From Myxococcota bacterium (GTDB lineage Bacteria > Myxococcota_A > UBA9160 > UBA6930), in the NCBI GenBank assembly GCA_028277885.1, contig JANQFK010000034.1, positions 1-64,000 of the forward strand: a stretch of 64,000 bases of DNA, written 5' to 3'. Under the pieces are notes generated by a model, which ran no database searches, had not been told where the DNA came from, and worked only from the letters and a program-made list of their open reading frames with translations. Position numbers and translations under genes: made by a program. Positions 33,101 through 45,686 of the stretch are shown here, piece by piece. Each line of letters begins with the position of its first letter. Positions within the stretch are counted from its first letter, which is position 1.

Positions 33101-33959
33101 GCTGCGCAACGGCGGGTTCGAGCGGGACGTCGACGCCGACGGCGTGCCCGACGGCTGGCCGGCCGGGGGCGTGTGGTCCGGCGACGGCAGCGAGAGCGCG
33201 AGCGGGCTCGGCGCCTACCGCACCGCCGGCGCCGACCTCCACTTTCCGGGCGCCGGCCGCCCGCTCCCCGGCACCGCCCAGGAGTTCGAGCTGACGGGCC
33301 AGGTGCGGCGCGCCAGCGCGGGCACCGCCGAGCTGCGCATCGGCGTCGATTGGGACGCCCCGGACGTCCTCGCCCCCTCGAGCTTCTACGCCACCCTGCG
33401 CCGCTTCGGTGTGGACGGCGCCGGCACCGCCTACCCGCCCCAGGTCGGCACGGCCTGGACGCCCTTCCGCGTGCGCGGGCGCGTCCCCAACGGCGCCGAG
33501 GGGATCGAGAACGTGGTGCTCGGCTTCGCGCCCGACGTGCCGGGGGAGACGGGCAGCGAGAACTGGTTCGACGACGTCCGGCTCGCCGTGGTGAACCCCA
33601 ACGCCTGGGGGGGCTACGGGAGCGTCGGCGTCGTGGACGAGACCGACCGCGTCCTCCAGGCCGTGGCCGCCGCCACCGCCCACCGCTACCGGCTGCGCGC
33701 CCGGGTGCGGCGCTCCGACGCCGAGGGCAGCGGGGACCCGCGGGTGCGCGTCACCTGGAGCTACTTCGGCGGCCCGCCCCTGGGCAGCCAGACCTTCGTC
33801 GTGGCGGACGTGGGCGCGAGCGACTGGGTCGAGCTCGACGTCCTGACCGACCCCGCCCCCATCGGCTCGAGCCAGATGGTGATCGAGCTGCTCGGCGCCG
33901 CGGGCAGCGGCGAGCGCTTCTGGTTCGACCAGGTCTCGGTGCTCGACGCCGGCTTCTGA
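30135..33959 (+). CDS. Large secreted multidomain protein, TIGR03790-like core
   Basis: About 1274 residues. A signal peptide (SLRTLLVLLLLLGPLLAGG) is followed by a thrombospondin-type-3 calcium motif (DRDGDGLTNGQELALGTDP) and two or three fibronectin-III-like domains up to about residue 370. Then comes a region like TIGR03790 (LVVWDTTHGDGNGDGVNDSE, YQARRGIPESHML, VYYVALVYGVPLY). Two C-terminal jelly-roll-like modules each begin NGGFE...D.PDGW. I choose ATG 30135 because the signal peptide follows at once; GTG 30114 is possible. No sorting tail is seen. Function unknown. Confidence 0.8.
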   Translation: MASSLRTLLVLLLLLGPLLAGGRSRAPDDRDGDGLTNGQELALGTDPDDPDTDDDGYGDGTDPDPLVPTPPLAPPGLWAQDGVDGVTVSWSEPPGRADEYEICAADFLFNPFNDCTIVPGGTTSWLDTGVATGQSRAYWVKARNTFESPPLESPDLDADFDDPTNPRLPVWGARIPAGVPASPRFSATGGDGQLDVDWEPTADPSVTDYRVALYTSGAVPQLPPFVEPDVEVFVPVGGATELAFPGLANGTDYYARVHAVAPGGENLPGGTHQVVVRVALSGAGAPPPPENLQPVQVSGQHFDLTWDPGLADQVEDFDRYRVRRRATPGGTAVVVAEPLDPVLRVPVRPGEEAWFSVATLDDEGLESPELGPELALAPDVPLSDRTLVVWDTTHGDGNGDGVNDSEEVARHYQARRGIPESHMLGVAATPNRRYGAGDWALFESEILAPVRARIQSLGIEQVYYVALVYGVPLYADTQQIFGDTSLDTWIEIALDAPVTVPVDAFTSAGSSAFELDGDSHLRAHLDLPPTVNDLDNPFVEETMLFDHTVKRDLGGGVLADMFLTSRVDGFDARRAKEMVEASLYAEKYLSPTPGHYHGAVVLDRGDLPLGVSLGTPGPMGDFNSDGDPDESGFWGDGDSDDLAESEIRSAYPGGGFQGFRDSDLDWAYMRLFFEDRGWTSYTEVTPAEIGEPAAAWVDPALQATSPAADGPPAPVQWAFSSYNNRSYEDVWTWAVGAVAHDRGSFTFFHPKDPVGTLPDWASDESEAARSLPSFGCNALFRGAAAYAGGASECGDCVKADVLLGLLLEGHPWADAAARAQFSGGLSHAFGDPLYRPFPPGKAPLLDSVPPPQPSLRATDETLVPGSRRLAVHWSIDPPAGEPDLVLAALEHGTTPALGTVLVPDDMGHGVHHLGGSFVIEGLLPFAATYYRVVLWDPSGNVTTSPIQLVPGPPAAEMITNGGFELDLDEDDVPDGWFLVGSPASFSGQLLRNGGFERDVDADGVPDGWPAGGVWSGDGSESASGLGAYRTAGADLHFPGAGRPLPGTAQEFELTGQVRRASAGTAELRIGVDWDAPDVLAPSSFYATLRRFGVDGAGTAYPPQVGTAWTPFRVRGRVPNGAEGIENVVLGFAPDVPGETGSENWFDDVRLAVVNPNAWGGYGSVGVVDETDRVLQAVAAATAHRYRLRARVRRSDAEGSGDPRVRVTWSYFGGPPLGSQTFVVADVGASDWVELDVLTDPAPIGSSQMVIELLGAAGSGERFWFDQVSVLDAGF

Positions 33960-33980
33960 TCCGCCCCGCCCGCCGGACCC

Positions 33981-35627
33981 CTAGGGCAGGCAGGCCACCG
34001 CGTTGAAGGCCGCCTGGATCTGGAGCGACAGCCGGCAGTCGTCCGCCTGGGCGGGCGTGACCGGCAGGACGAGCGGCCCCAGCGGGATCACCGACGAGTG
34101 CACCCGGCAGAAGAACGGGGAGTAGAGGTCGGCGAACAGGCTCGTCGCTGGCGCGTACGTCACCGTGTAGCTCTGGCCGGCCCCGAGCTCGCGATCGACG
34201 CAGAACGTCGGCGCCGACGCGAGCACGTCGAGCAGGTCGAAGCAGGCGCAGTCGCAGGCGTCGCCCTTCTGGTCGCCGTCGGCGTCCTGCTGGCCGGGGT
34301 TCGGGAGGTCGGGGCAGTTGTCGGCGTCGTCCGCCACCCCGTCGTCGTCGTCGTCGGCCGCGAAGCGTCGGGCCTGGACGCTGGCGGCGTCCGTGTCGGT
34401 CCCGTACGACCCATCGCTCTCCCAGGCGACCACGAAGTCGCCGCTGGCCGACATCGCCACCGAGGGAGTGTCCTGGTCCCCGGTGGTGTAGGAGTTGATC
34501 TGGAACTCGCCGCCCTGGGGCGTGCCGTCCGCCGCGTAGCGCTGCCCCAGGATCGCGTCCGGGTCCGGATCGACGTCCGACCCGTCGCCGTGCCAGGTGA
34601 CGACGAAGTCGCCGTCGGCGGCCGCGGCGACCGAGGGGCTCTGCTGGGTGTCGGTCGTGTAGGTGTTGACCTGGAACTGGCCACCCAGTGGCGTCCCGTC
34701 CGCCGCGTAGAGCCGCCCCTGGATGCTGCCTTCGCTCGTGTCGCTCCCGGCCGATCCTTCGCTCCTCCAGGCCACCAGGAAGTGGCCGTCGGGGACGGCA
34801 GCGACCTCGGGGCTCTGCTGGAAGCCGGTCGTGTAGGCGTTGACCTGGAACTGGACGCCCAGGGGCGTGCCGTCGGCCGCGAAGCGCTGGGCCTGGATGC
34901 TCTCGTCGCCCGTGTCGCTCCCGGAGGATCCGTCACTCGTCCAGACCACGACGAAGCGGCCATCGGCGGCCGCGGCGACCGAGGGTTCGCCCTGGGAGGA
35001 TGTGGTGTAGGTGTTGACCTGGAACTCGCCACCCAGCGGCGTGCCGTCCGCGGCGTAGCGCTGCCCCTGGATGCTGGAGCCGCTCGTGTCGCTCCCGGAC
35101 GATCCGCTGCTCGCCCAGGTCACGACGAAGCGGCCATCATCGGCGACGGCAACCGATGAGCTGTCCTGGGCGATCGTCGTGTAGGTGTTCACCTGGAACT
35201 GACCGCCCAGCGGCGTCCCGTCCGCGGCGTAGCGCCGCCCCTGGACGCTCGCGTTGTCGGAGTCGTTCCCGACGGATCCGAGGAAGCTGGTCCAGGTGAC
35301 CACGAAGTCGCCGTTGGGGGCCGCGGCGACGAAGGGATCGTACTGGGAGTCGGTGGTGTAGGTGTTCACCTGGAACTCGCCACCCAGCGGCGTGCCGTCC
35401 GCCGCGAAGCGCTGGCCCTGGATGTCGCCCTCGTTGGATCCGTCGTTCCTCCAGGTCACGACGAAGCGGCCATCGGCGGCCGCCGCGGCCGCGGCATCGG
35501 CCTGATCGGACGTCGTGTAGGTGTTGACCTGGAAGTCGGGGGCCTCGGGCACCTGGCCCCAGGCGGGCGCGGCGGTCAGGGTGAAGAGGGCCAGCGCCCA
35601 GGGAACCGGGACAAGACAGCTCCGCAT
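33981..35627 (-). CDS. Secreted seven-repeat (beta-propeller-like) protein with calcium motif
   Basis: 548 residues. A signal peptide (WALALFTLTAAPAWG) leads into about seven tandem repeats of 53-58 residues with the pattern FQVNTYTT..Q..PSVAAA.DG.FVVTW...SIQGQRYAADGTPLGGE. Seven such four-strand units fit a closed beta-propeller, which is inference. A thrombospondin-type-3 unit (DDDDDGVADDADNCPDLPNP) and a Cys-rich tail follow. GAGGAG precedes the ATG. It is convergent with the TIGR03790-like gene; both are probably surface or extracellular. The repeats make the DNA of 34.4-35.5 kb internally repetitive. Confidence 0.8.
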   Translation of the reverse strand: MRSCLVPVPWALALFTLTAAPAWGQVPEAPDFQVNTYTTSDQADAAAAAAADGRFVVTWRNDGSNEGDIQGQRFAADGTPLGGEFQVNTYTTDSQYDPFVAAAPNGDFVVTWTSFLGSVGNDSDNASVQGRRYAADGTPLGGQFQVNTYTTIAQDSSSVAVADDGRFVVTWASSGSSGSDTSGSSIQGQRYAADGTPLGGEFQVNTYTTSSQGEPSVAAAADGRFVVVWTSDGSSGSDTGDESIQAQRFAADGTPLGVQFQVNAYTTGFQQSPEVAAVPDGHFLVAWRSEGSAGSDTSEGSIQGRLYAADGTPLGGQFQVNTYTTDTQQSPSVAAAADGDFVVTWHGDGSDVDPDPDAILGQRYAADGTPQGGEFQINSYTTGDQDTPSVAMSASGDFVVAWESDGSYGTDTDAASVQARRFAADDDDDGVADDADNCPDLPNPGQQDADGDQKGDACDCACFDLLDVLASAPTFCVDRELGAGQSYTVTYAPATSLFADLYSPFFCRVHSSVIPLGPLVLPVTPAQADDCRLSLQIQAAFNAVACLP

Positions 35628-35779
35628 CGCGTTCTCCTCGCAGCTCTGCGGCGGACAGTCTACACGCAGCCGCCGAAGACGGGACGCAAAACCCGACCGA
35701 GGACCGCGCGAGGGCGCGGGCTCGCAACGTCGGTCGCGCGCCAAGCCTTCGACCTGGCGGGGGAATACCCAAACGGGTC

Positions 35780-35830
35780 CTGGGAGGCCGACCCAGGGTG
35801 GGTCCGCTTCCGCCACAAAGCGAGCCCGGA
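35780..35830 (-). repeat. Second copy of the GAGGCCGACCC repeat, downstream of tmk
   Basis: About 44 of 51 bases match 6477-6527 (shared GGGAGGCCGACCCAGG, GCGAGCCCGGA). As at nth, it lies directly behind the stop of a minus-strand gene and in the same orientation. It keeps a weaker GACCCAGGGTGGGTC hairpin. It may be a terminator or a mobile palindromic repeat. Confidence 0.6.
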
Positions 35831-35833
35831 CTC

Positions 35834-36442
35834 CTAGTCGAGGAGGTCCCGCCCACGCAGCGCCCCCAGGATGGCGGCGTGCACCGCATCGACGTCGCCA
35901 CGGGCATCGATGCGCTCCAGGTAGTCGAGCTCCAGCGAGGCGAACACCGAGGCCACGCGCTCCAGGAAGTCCTGGCGCTCGAAGACCGGCTCGCTCGGCT
36001 CGCCGCGGGTGCCCGCCCGCTCGAGCCCCAGTGCAGGCTCCACCTCGAGCAGCAGCACCAGGTCCGGGAGCGGGAACTCGACCTCGCTCTCGTGGAGCAG
36101 CACCGCCGGGTCGAGGCCGCGGGCGCCCTGGTACGCCACCGTGGAGAGGTAGTAGCGGTCGCACACCACCGTGCACCCGCGCGCCATCGCCGGACGGATG
36201 CACTGCTCGACGTGGTCGCGGCGCTGCTTCCAGAACCAGCTCAGCTCCTCGTCGGGCGGCAGGGGATCGCCGGCCCGCGCCATGGCGCGGATGCGGCGCC
36301 CCCACTCGCTGCCCTCGAAGGGCTCGGCGGTCACCACCACCTCGCGGCCGCGCTCGCGTAGCGCCTCGGCGAGGCGCGCCACCTGGGTCGACTTGCCGCT
36401 GCCGTCGAGGCCCTCGAAGACGAGGAAGGAACCGTGCTTCAC
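35834..36442 (-). CDS. tmk: Thymidylate kinase
   Basis: Tmk phosphorylates dTMP to dTDP. The 202-residue protein has the P-loop FEGLDGSGKSTQVARL, the DRYYLSTVAYQG motif for the nucleotide base, and a LID-like segment with Arg/Glu residues (LERAGTRGEPSEPVFERQDF). Length is normal. Start is GTG. The 575 bases upstream carry no gene. Confidence 0.93.
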   Translation of the reverse strand: MKHGSFLVFEGLDGSGKSTQVARLAEALRERGREVVVTAEPFEGSEWGRRIRAMARAGDPLPPDEELSWFWKQRRDHVEQCIRPAMARGCTVVCDRYYLSTVAYQGARGLDPAVLLHESEVEFPLPDLVLLLEVEPALGLERAGTRGEPSEPVFERQDFLERVASVFASLELDYLERIDARGDVDAVHAAILGALRGRDLLD

Positions 36443-37017
36443 GCCGGCTCCGAGGCGCCGGGTTCACCGCACGGCGCGGCGGCGGCGCGCGCCGGCGCGC
36501 AAGTGTCCGTCGGACGGGCGGTTCGGGCCGGGTCGGGCATCGCGGGAGGGTGGCACGCCGGTTGCTCCGGGGGAAGGGAAGACGCGAAGGCGTCGCCCGC
36601 CACCGCCCCTCTACCGGGACCGGGGGCCGGCGGGTCCGGAGTCGCCGGGCGGGGGCTCGGCTCGGCGCGGGATGAAACGATGGGGTGAGGCCCGCGTCGT
36701 TGCTCCCGCCCGGTGGCTTCCAGCTTCCTGAACTTCGCTTCGCTGGCCGCGCCGATCCCGATGCCGGGATCGGCGCTAGCTCGCTGCGCGCGCAGCCCGC
36801 CGAAGGCGGGCCGCGCTTGCGTCGTAGGGGACTCGTTCACCGTGCCGATGCTCGCGGCGCCGCTCTGCCGCTCCGCTTCGCTGTTCGCGGGCAGTGCGGG
36901 CCCCAGGCCGGGGGCTCCTCCGGGGGCGTGCGAGGGCCTTCGGCGCCCGAAGACACGACGGGCCAGGGTGGCACCCCACCCTGGCCCGTATGGTCTCGAA
37001 CGGTTGGTCTCGTCGCG
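36443..37017. other. Gene-free intergenic region rich in hairpins
   Basis: No supported gene lies between tmk and atpE. The region carries several perfect or near-perfect stems: GCCGATCCCG-ATGC-CGGGATCGGC at about 36753-36776, GCCCGCC-GAA-GGCGGGC near 36796, and a 13-bp stem at 36959-36988. Phrases such as CTTCGCTTCGCTG and GCTCCGCTTCGCTG recur. Short open frames are present but have no ribosome sites or homology. A structured RNA or a palindromic-element cluster is possible. Confidence 0.5.
36959..36988 (-). terminator. Hairpin downstream of atpE
   Basis: A perfect 13-bp stem (CGGGCCAGGGTGG paired with CCACCCTGGCCCG) with a four-base loop lies about 30 bases after the atpE stop, the last gene of the minus-strand F0 operon. 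There is no T-run, so intrinsic termination is likely weak or factor-assisted. Confidence 0.6.
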
Positions 37018-37344
37018 CTAGGCCGGGATGCGGAAGACGAGGAGCAGGCCGACGACGAGGGCATAGATGGCGATGGACTCGATGAGCACCATGCCGAGGA
37101 TGAAGTTGGTGAACATGGAGCCGGCGGCGCCGGGGTTGCGGGCGATGCCCGCGGTGGTGTTGCCGGCGGTGAGGCCCTGGCCGATCCCGCAGCCGAGGGC
37201 GCCGAAGCCGATCGCGATGCCGGCGCCGAGCGCGTAGCCCCAGGAGCCGCTGCCGGCCGCCGCCGCGGCGTCCTCGGCGAAGGCCGCCACGGGCAGCAAC
37301 AGGGCCGCCAGGGTCCAGAGAACGAGGTTTCCGAATCGTCGCAT
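37018..37344 (-). CDS. atpE: ATP synthase F0 subunit c
   Basis: Subunit c forms the membrane rotor ring. The 108-residue protein has an N-terminal signal-like extension (LVLWTLAALLLPVAAFAEDA) before the two helices. The first helix carries GIGQG with Gln56, the loop is ARNPGAAG, and the second helix has the ion-binding Glu89 followed by Ser90 and Tyr94 (LIESIAIYALVV). Gln, Glu, Ser and Tyr at this spacing are the side chains known from Na+-binding c-rings, so the coupling ion is open. AAAGGA ribosome site. Last gene of the F0 operon. Confidence 0.95.
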   Translation of the reverse strand: MRRFGNLVLWTLAALLLPVAAFAEDAAAAAGSGSWGYALGAGIAIGFGALGCGIGQGLTAGNTTAGIARNPGAAGSMFTNFILGMVLIESIAIYALVVGLLLVFRIPA

Positions 37345-37389
37345 CGTCGGGGTCCTTTCTTGGTGGATGGGTGGCCGGACCGGGGGGCG

Positions 37390-38109
37390 CTAGTGCGCCT
37401 CCTCGAGCGCCAGACCGATGTAGATCATGGTGAGCAGCGCGAACACGTAGGCCTGCAGGAACGCGACCAGCACGCCGAGGCCCATGAAGACCGCGGGCAG
37501 CACCGCGGGCACGAGCAGCAGCCAGACGCCGACCACGGTGTGGTCGGCGAACATGTTCGCCAGCAGGCGGATCGCCAGGGACAGCACCCGGGCGAGGTGG
37601 GCGATGATCTCGAGCACCAGGAAGAGCGGCGCCAGTGCGCGCACGTGGATGGTGCGTCCGCCCACGTTGAGGTCGAACAGGCTGGGTCCGAGGAAGTGGT
37701 TCACGTAGGACCAGCCGTGGGTGCGGATCCCGACCCACTCCGAGACCAGGAACGCGATGATGGCCCAGGACGCCGTGGTGTTGACGTCGCTGGTGGCGCC
37801 GTCGATGCCCGGGATGAGGCCGATCATGTTCGAGAGCAGGATGAAGAAGAACATGGTCGCCACGATGGGGAACCAGCGGCGCCAGTTCGGGCCCATGTTC
37901 TGCTCGGCGAGGTTCGCGAGGAACTCGACCAGCAGCTCCACCGCGTTGCGCAGGCTGAAGCCCTCGTCGGGGACCACGCCGCCCTCGGCGGCGGCCAGGC
38001 GGCCGCGCACCAGCATGCCCGTCAGGAGCAGGATCACGCCGGCGAACAGCGCCGACACCACCACCCAGGGCACGCCCGTCGCGGCCTCGATGCTCTTGAA
38101 GATGCTCAC
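37390..38109 (-). CDS. atpB: ATP synthase F0 subunit a
   Basis: Subunit a holds the ion half-channels beside the c-ring. About 239 residues with five or six transmembrane helices. The essential arginine is in SLAIRLLANMFADHTVV, and FFFILLSNMIGLIPG is the conserved second helix. GTG start at 38109 with GGAGGA upstream, overlapping the stop of atpI by four bases. It sits 45 bases before atpE. Confidence 0.94.
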   Translation of the reverse strand: MSIFKSIEAATGVPWVVVSALFAGVILLLTGMLVRGRLAAAEGGVVPDEGFSLRNAVELLVEFLANLAEQNMGPNWRRWFPIVATMFFFILLSNMIGLIPGIDGATSDVNTTASWAIIAFLVSEWVGIRTHGWSYVNHFLGPSLFDLNVGGRTIHVRALAPLFLVLEIIAHLARVLSLAIRLLANMFADHTVVGVWLLLVPAVLPAVFMGLGVLVAFLQAYVFALLTMIYIGLALEEAH

Positions 38110-38597
38110 GGGTCCTCCTCCACCACCACCTCGTCGTCGTCCTCCGGCGGCTCCACCTCTTTCGCGCGCCAGGCGTCCCAGCGCTCCCAGCTCGGGTCGT
38201 CGGCCGGGATGGCCTCGGCGTTCGGGTCGGGCCGGGGCCTCACCGTCCAGGCGCCGATCACCGCGGCGGGGACGATGAGCGAGAGCCCGACCACGAGCCC
38301 CACCGGGTGGATGCCGGCGTGCAGCGCGATCCCGACCGCCGCGGCCAGGAGCACGAAGCGCAGGCCGAAGCCCATCACCGCGCCCGCCGCCGCACCGGCG
38401 GCCTCGCCTCCCAGCACCGACTCGCTGGCGCGGCGCAGGGAGCGGAAGTTCACCGCCTCCAGCACCGCGCCCAGCGCCAGCCCGATCGCGAAGCCCCGGG
38501 AGACCAGCAGCCAGGAGCCCGCGAGCGCCGTCAGTGCGAGCACCGCGTGGAGTCGCTCCACGGGCCCGATCGGGAAGCGCTGGGAGCGCGCGCTCAA
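38106..38597 (-). CDS. atpI: ATP synthase subunit I-like protein
   Basis: 163 residues with four transmembrane helices and a basic NFRSLRRASESV loop, in the place and topology of the ATP synthase I protein that helps c-ring assembly. The C-terminus is a long acidic tail (EVEPPEDDDEVVVEEDP). TTG start overlaps the atpZ stop. Assignment rests on topology and operon position. Confidence 0.75.
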   Translation of the reverse strand: MSARSQRFPIGPVERLHAVLALTALAGSWLLVSRGFAIGLALGAVLEAVNFRSLRRASESVLGGEAAGAAAGAVMGFGLRFVLLAAAVGIALHAGIHPVGLVVGLSLIVPAAVIGAWTVRPRPDPNAEAIPADDPSWERWDAWRAKEVEPPEDDDEVVVEEDP

Positions 38598-38878
38598 TTC
38601 TCGTTCGACGTGGTGGCGTCATCCTCCGATATCTCGGCGAGTTTCCGGGTCATCCGCACGATCAGCAGCACGAAGGAGCCGAAGCCCGCCACGAGTCCGA
38701 CCAGCAGGAAGGCGGGCGCGGTCTCGAAGCTGCGGTCCAGCAGGTAGCCGATCCCGGCTCCGACCCCGATGGCGATCACCGCCTCGACGGCACCGCCGTA
38801 CGCGATCGCGGCTCTGCGTGCTGTCGCCCGGTCGCGCCCCGGCCGTGTCTCGCTTCGTCCCGATTCGACGCGCTTCAC
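38594..38878 (-). CDS. atpZ: AtpZ/AtpI-type small membrane protein
   Basis: 94 residues with a basic N-terminus and two transmembrane helices (AVIAIGVGAGIGYLLDR, FLLVGLVAGFGSFVLLIVRM). The GIGYLLDR motif is typical of the AtpZ/AtpQ family that accompanies AtpI at the head of atp operons and may move Mg2+ or Ca2+. First gene of the minus-strand F0 unit. GTG start. Confidence 0.85.
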   Translation of the reverse strand: MKRVESGRSETRPGRDRATARRAAIAYGGAVEAVIAIGVGAGIGYLLDRSFETAPAFLLVGLVAGFGSFVLLIVRMTRKLAEISEDDATTSNEN

Positions 38879-38935
38879 ACGGCTACCCCGGGGGCGCTCA
38901 GGCGGGCGCGATACTAGCCGAGCGCCCGGGGCCTC

Positions 38936-40234
38936 TCAACGCGTTGCGGCACGCCGAAACGCCCCCCGGGCGGCCTCCAGGGTGGCGTCGATCTCCTTGG
39001 GGCGATGCGCCAACGACACGAAGCCCGCCTCGTAGGGCGAGGGCGCCAGGTAGATGCCGGCGTCGAGCATGGCTGCGAAGAAGCGGCGAAAGCGCGCCGC
39101 GTCGGCCTTGCGCGCGTCGTCGAAGTTCCGCACCGGCCCCGGGTGGAAGAAGAACCCGAACATGCCGCCCAGCGAGCTCGCGGTGAACGGCACGTCGTGC
39201 TCCGCCGCGATCGCGCGCATCCCCTCCACCAGGGCGCCGGTGCGCTCGCCGAGGCGCTCGTAGACGCCGGGCTCGGCGAGCGCCTCCAGGGTGGCGAGCC
39301 CCGCCGCCATGGCGAGCGGGTTCCCGGAGAGCGTCCCGGCCTGGTAGACCGGCCCCTCGGGCGCCACGTGCTTCATGATCGCGCGGCGCCCCCCGTAGGC
39401 GGCGGCGGGCAGCCCGCCCCCCACCACCTTGCCGAGGCAGGTGAGGTCCGGCCGCACCTTGTGGACCCGCTGGGCCCCGCCCCATGCGACCCGGAAGCCC
39501 GTCATCACCTCGTCGAAGACCAGCAGCGCGCCCGCGCGGTCGCACAGCTCGCGCAGCCCCGCGAGGAAGCCCGGCAGCGGCTCGATGAACCCCATGTTGC
39601 CCGCGATGGGCTCCACGATCACGCAGGCGATGTCGTCGCCCCAGCGCTTGAACGCCGACTCCACCGCGTCGAGGTCGTTGTAGGGCGCCTGGATGGTGAG
39701 CTGGGTGAACTCCTCGGGCACGCCCGGCGAGCCCGGGATGCCGAGGGTCGCCACGCCGCTGCCCGCGCCCACGAGGAGCGCGTCCGCGTGCCCGTGGTAG
39801 CAGCCCTCGAACTTGAGGATCCGCTTGCGCCCCGTCACGCCCCGCGCGACCCGCAGCGCGCTCATGGTCGCCTCGGTGCCCGACGACACGAACCGCACCT
39901 GCTGCATCCCGGGCAGCGCGGAGCAGACCACCTCGGCGATCGCGACCTCGCGCTCCGTCGGCGCGCCGAAGCTCGTGCCCGAGGCCGCCGCCTCCCGAAC
40001 CGCCCGCAGCACGCCCGCATTCGCGTGCCCCAGGATCATCGGCCCCCAGGACCCCACGTAGTCGACGTAGGACCGCCCGTCCGCATCGGTGACGTACGCC
40101 CCCTTCGCCGAAGCCATGAAGGGCGGCGTCCCCCCGACGGACCCGAACGCCCGCACGGGACTGTTCACCCCCCCCGGAATCACCTTCCTCGCCCGCCGAA
40201 ACAGCTCGGTACTACGCGCTCGCTTCGTCGCCAT
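38936..40234 (-). CDS. hemL: Glutamate-1-semialdehyde 2,1-aminomutase
   Basis: HemL makes 5-aminolevulinate in the C5 route to haem. The 432-residue PLP enzyme shows [20 protein letters not shown] at its start, [55 protein letters not shown] and the PLP lysine Lys269 in [18 protein letters not shown] use ATG 40234 rather than the GTG two codons earlier. It stands between the F0 genes and gyrA on the same strand. Confidence 0.96.
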   Translation of the reverse strand: MATKRARSTELFRRARKVIPGGVNSPVRAFGSVGGTPPFMASAKGAYVTDADGRSYVDYVGSWGPMILGHANAGVLRAVREAAASGTSFGAPTEREVAIAEVVCSALPGMQQVRFVSSGTEATMSALRVARGVTGRKRILKFEGCYHGHADALLVGAGSGVATLGIPGSPGVPEEFTQLTIQAPYNDLDAVESAFKRWGDDIACVIVEPIAGNMGFIEPLPGFLAGLRELCDRAGALLVFDEVMTGFRVAWGGAQRVHKVRPDLTCLGKVVGGGLPAAAYGGRRAIMKHVAPEGPVYQAGTLSGNPLAMAAGLATLEALAEPGVYERLGERTGALVEGMRAIAAEHDVPFTASSLGGMFGFFFHPGPVRNFDDARKADAARFRRFFAAMLDAGIYLAPSPYEAGFVSLAHRPKEIDATLEAARGAFRRAATR

Positions 40235-40288
40235 CCCCACAACCTACCTGCCGAAGAACAGAACCGCCGCGCCACTCCAACGCGCGCG

Positions 40289-40439
40289 GGGGCGTCGGAG
40301 GGGGGTCGAATGCGGAGGAATAGAGCGCAGCGCTCCCGCCGGCGGCACCGCCCCAGGACGAGCACGTCCTCGTCACGGCACCCGGAGCCGGCTCGCCCGC
40401 GCGAGCCATCCGGAGCAGGCGACCCCCCTCCGACGCCCC
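40289..40439. repeat. Perfect 20-bp inverted repeat enclosing about 110 bases
   Basis: The 20 bases at 40289-40308 (GGGGCGTCGGAGGGGGGTCG) are exactly complementary to 40420-40439. The enclosed 111 bases hold smaller dyads such as GACGAGCACGTCCTCGTC. The element fills most of the gap between the gyrA stop and the hemL start. It could be a structured RNA, a terminator-attenuator or a small palindromic insertion. Confidence 0.65.
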
Positions 40440-40486
40440 AGGCACCCAACAGCGCGCAGCGGGGCCTTGCAACGAGAACGAAGCTC

Positions 40487-43018
<2,532 letters not shown>

Positions 43019-43031
43019 GGCTCCGCGTGCC

Positions 43032-45644
<2,613 letters not shown>

Positions 45645-45686
45645 CTAAGTGGCCGTAAAGGCTCCAGGAACCCCTCGAGAGGCCCC

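Noticed and set aside
34480-35540. Regularly spaced DNA repeats resembling a CRISPR or satellite
   Set aside because: The period follows 53-58-residue protein repeats in one coding frame; units are imperfect and there are no spacers.
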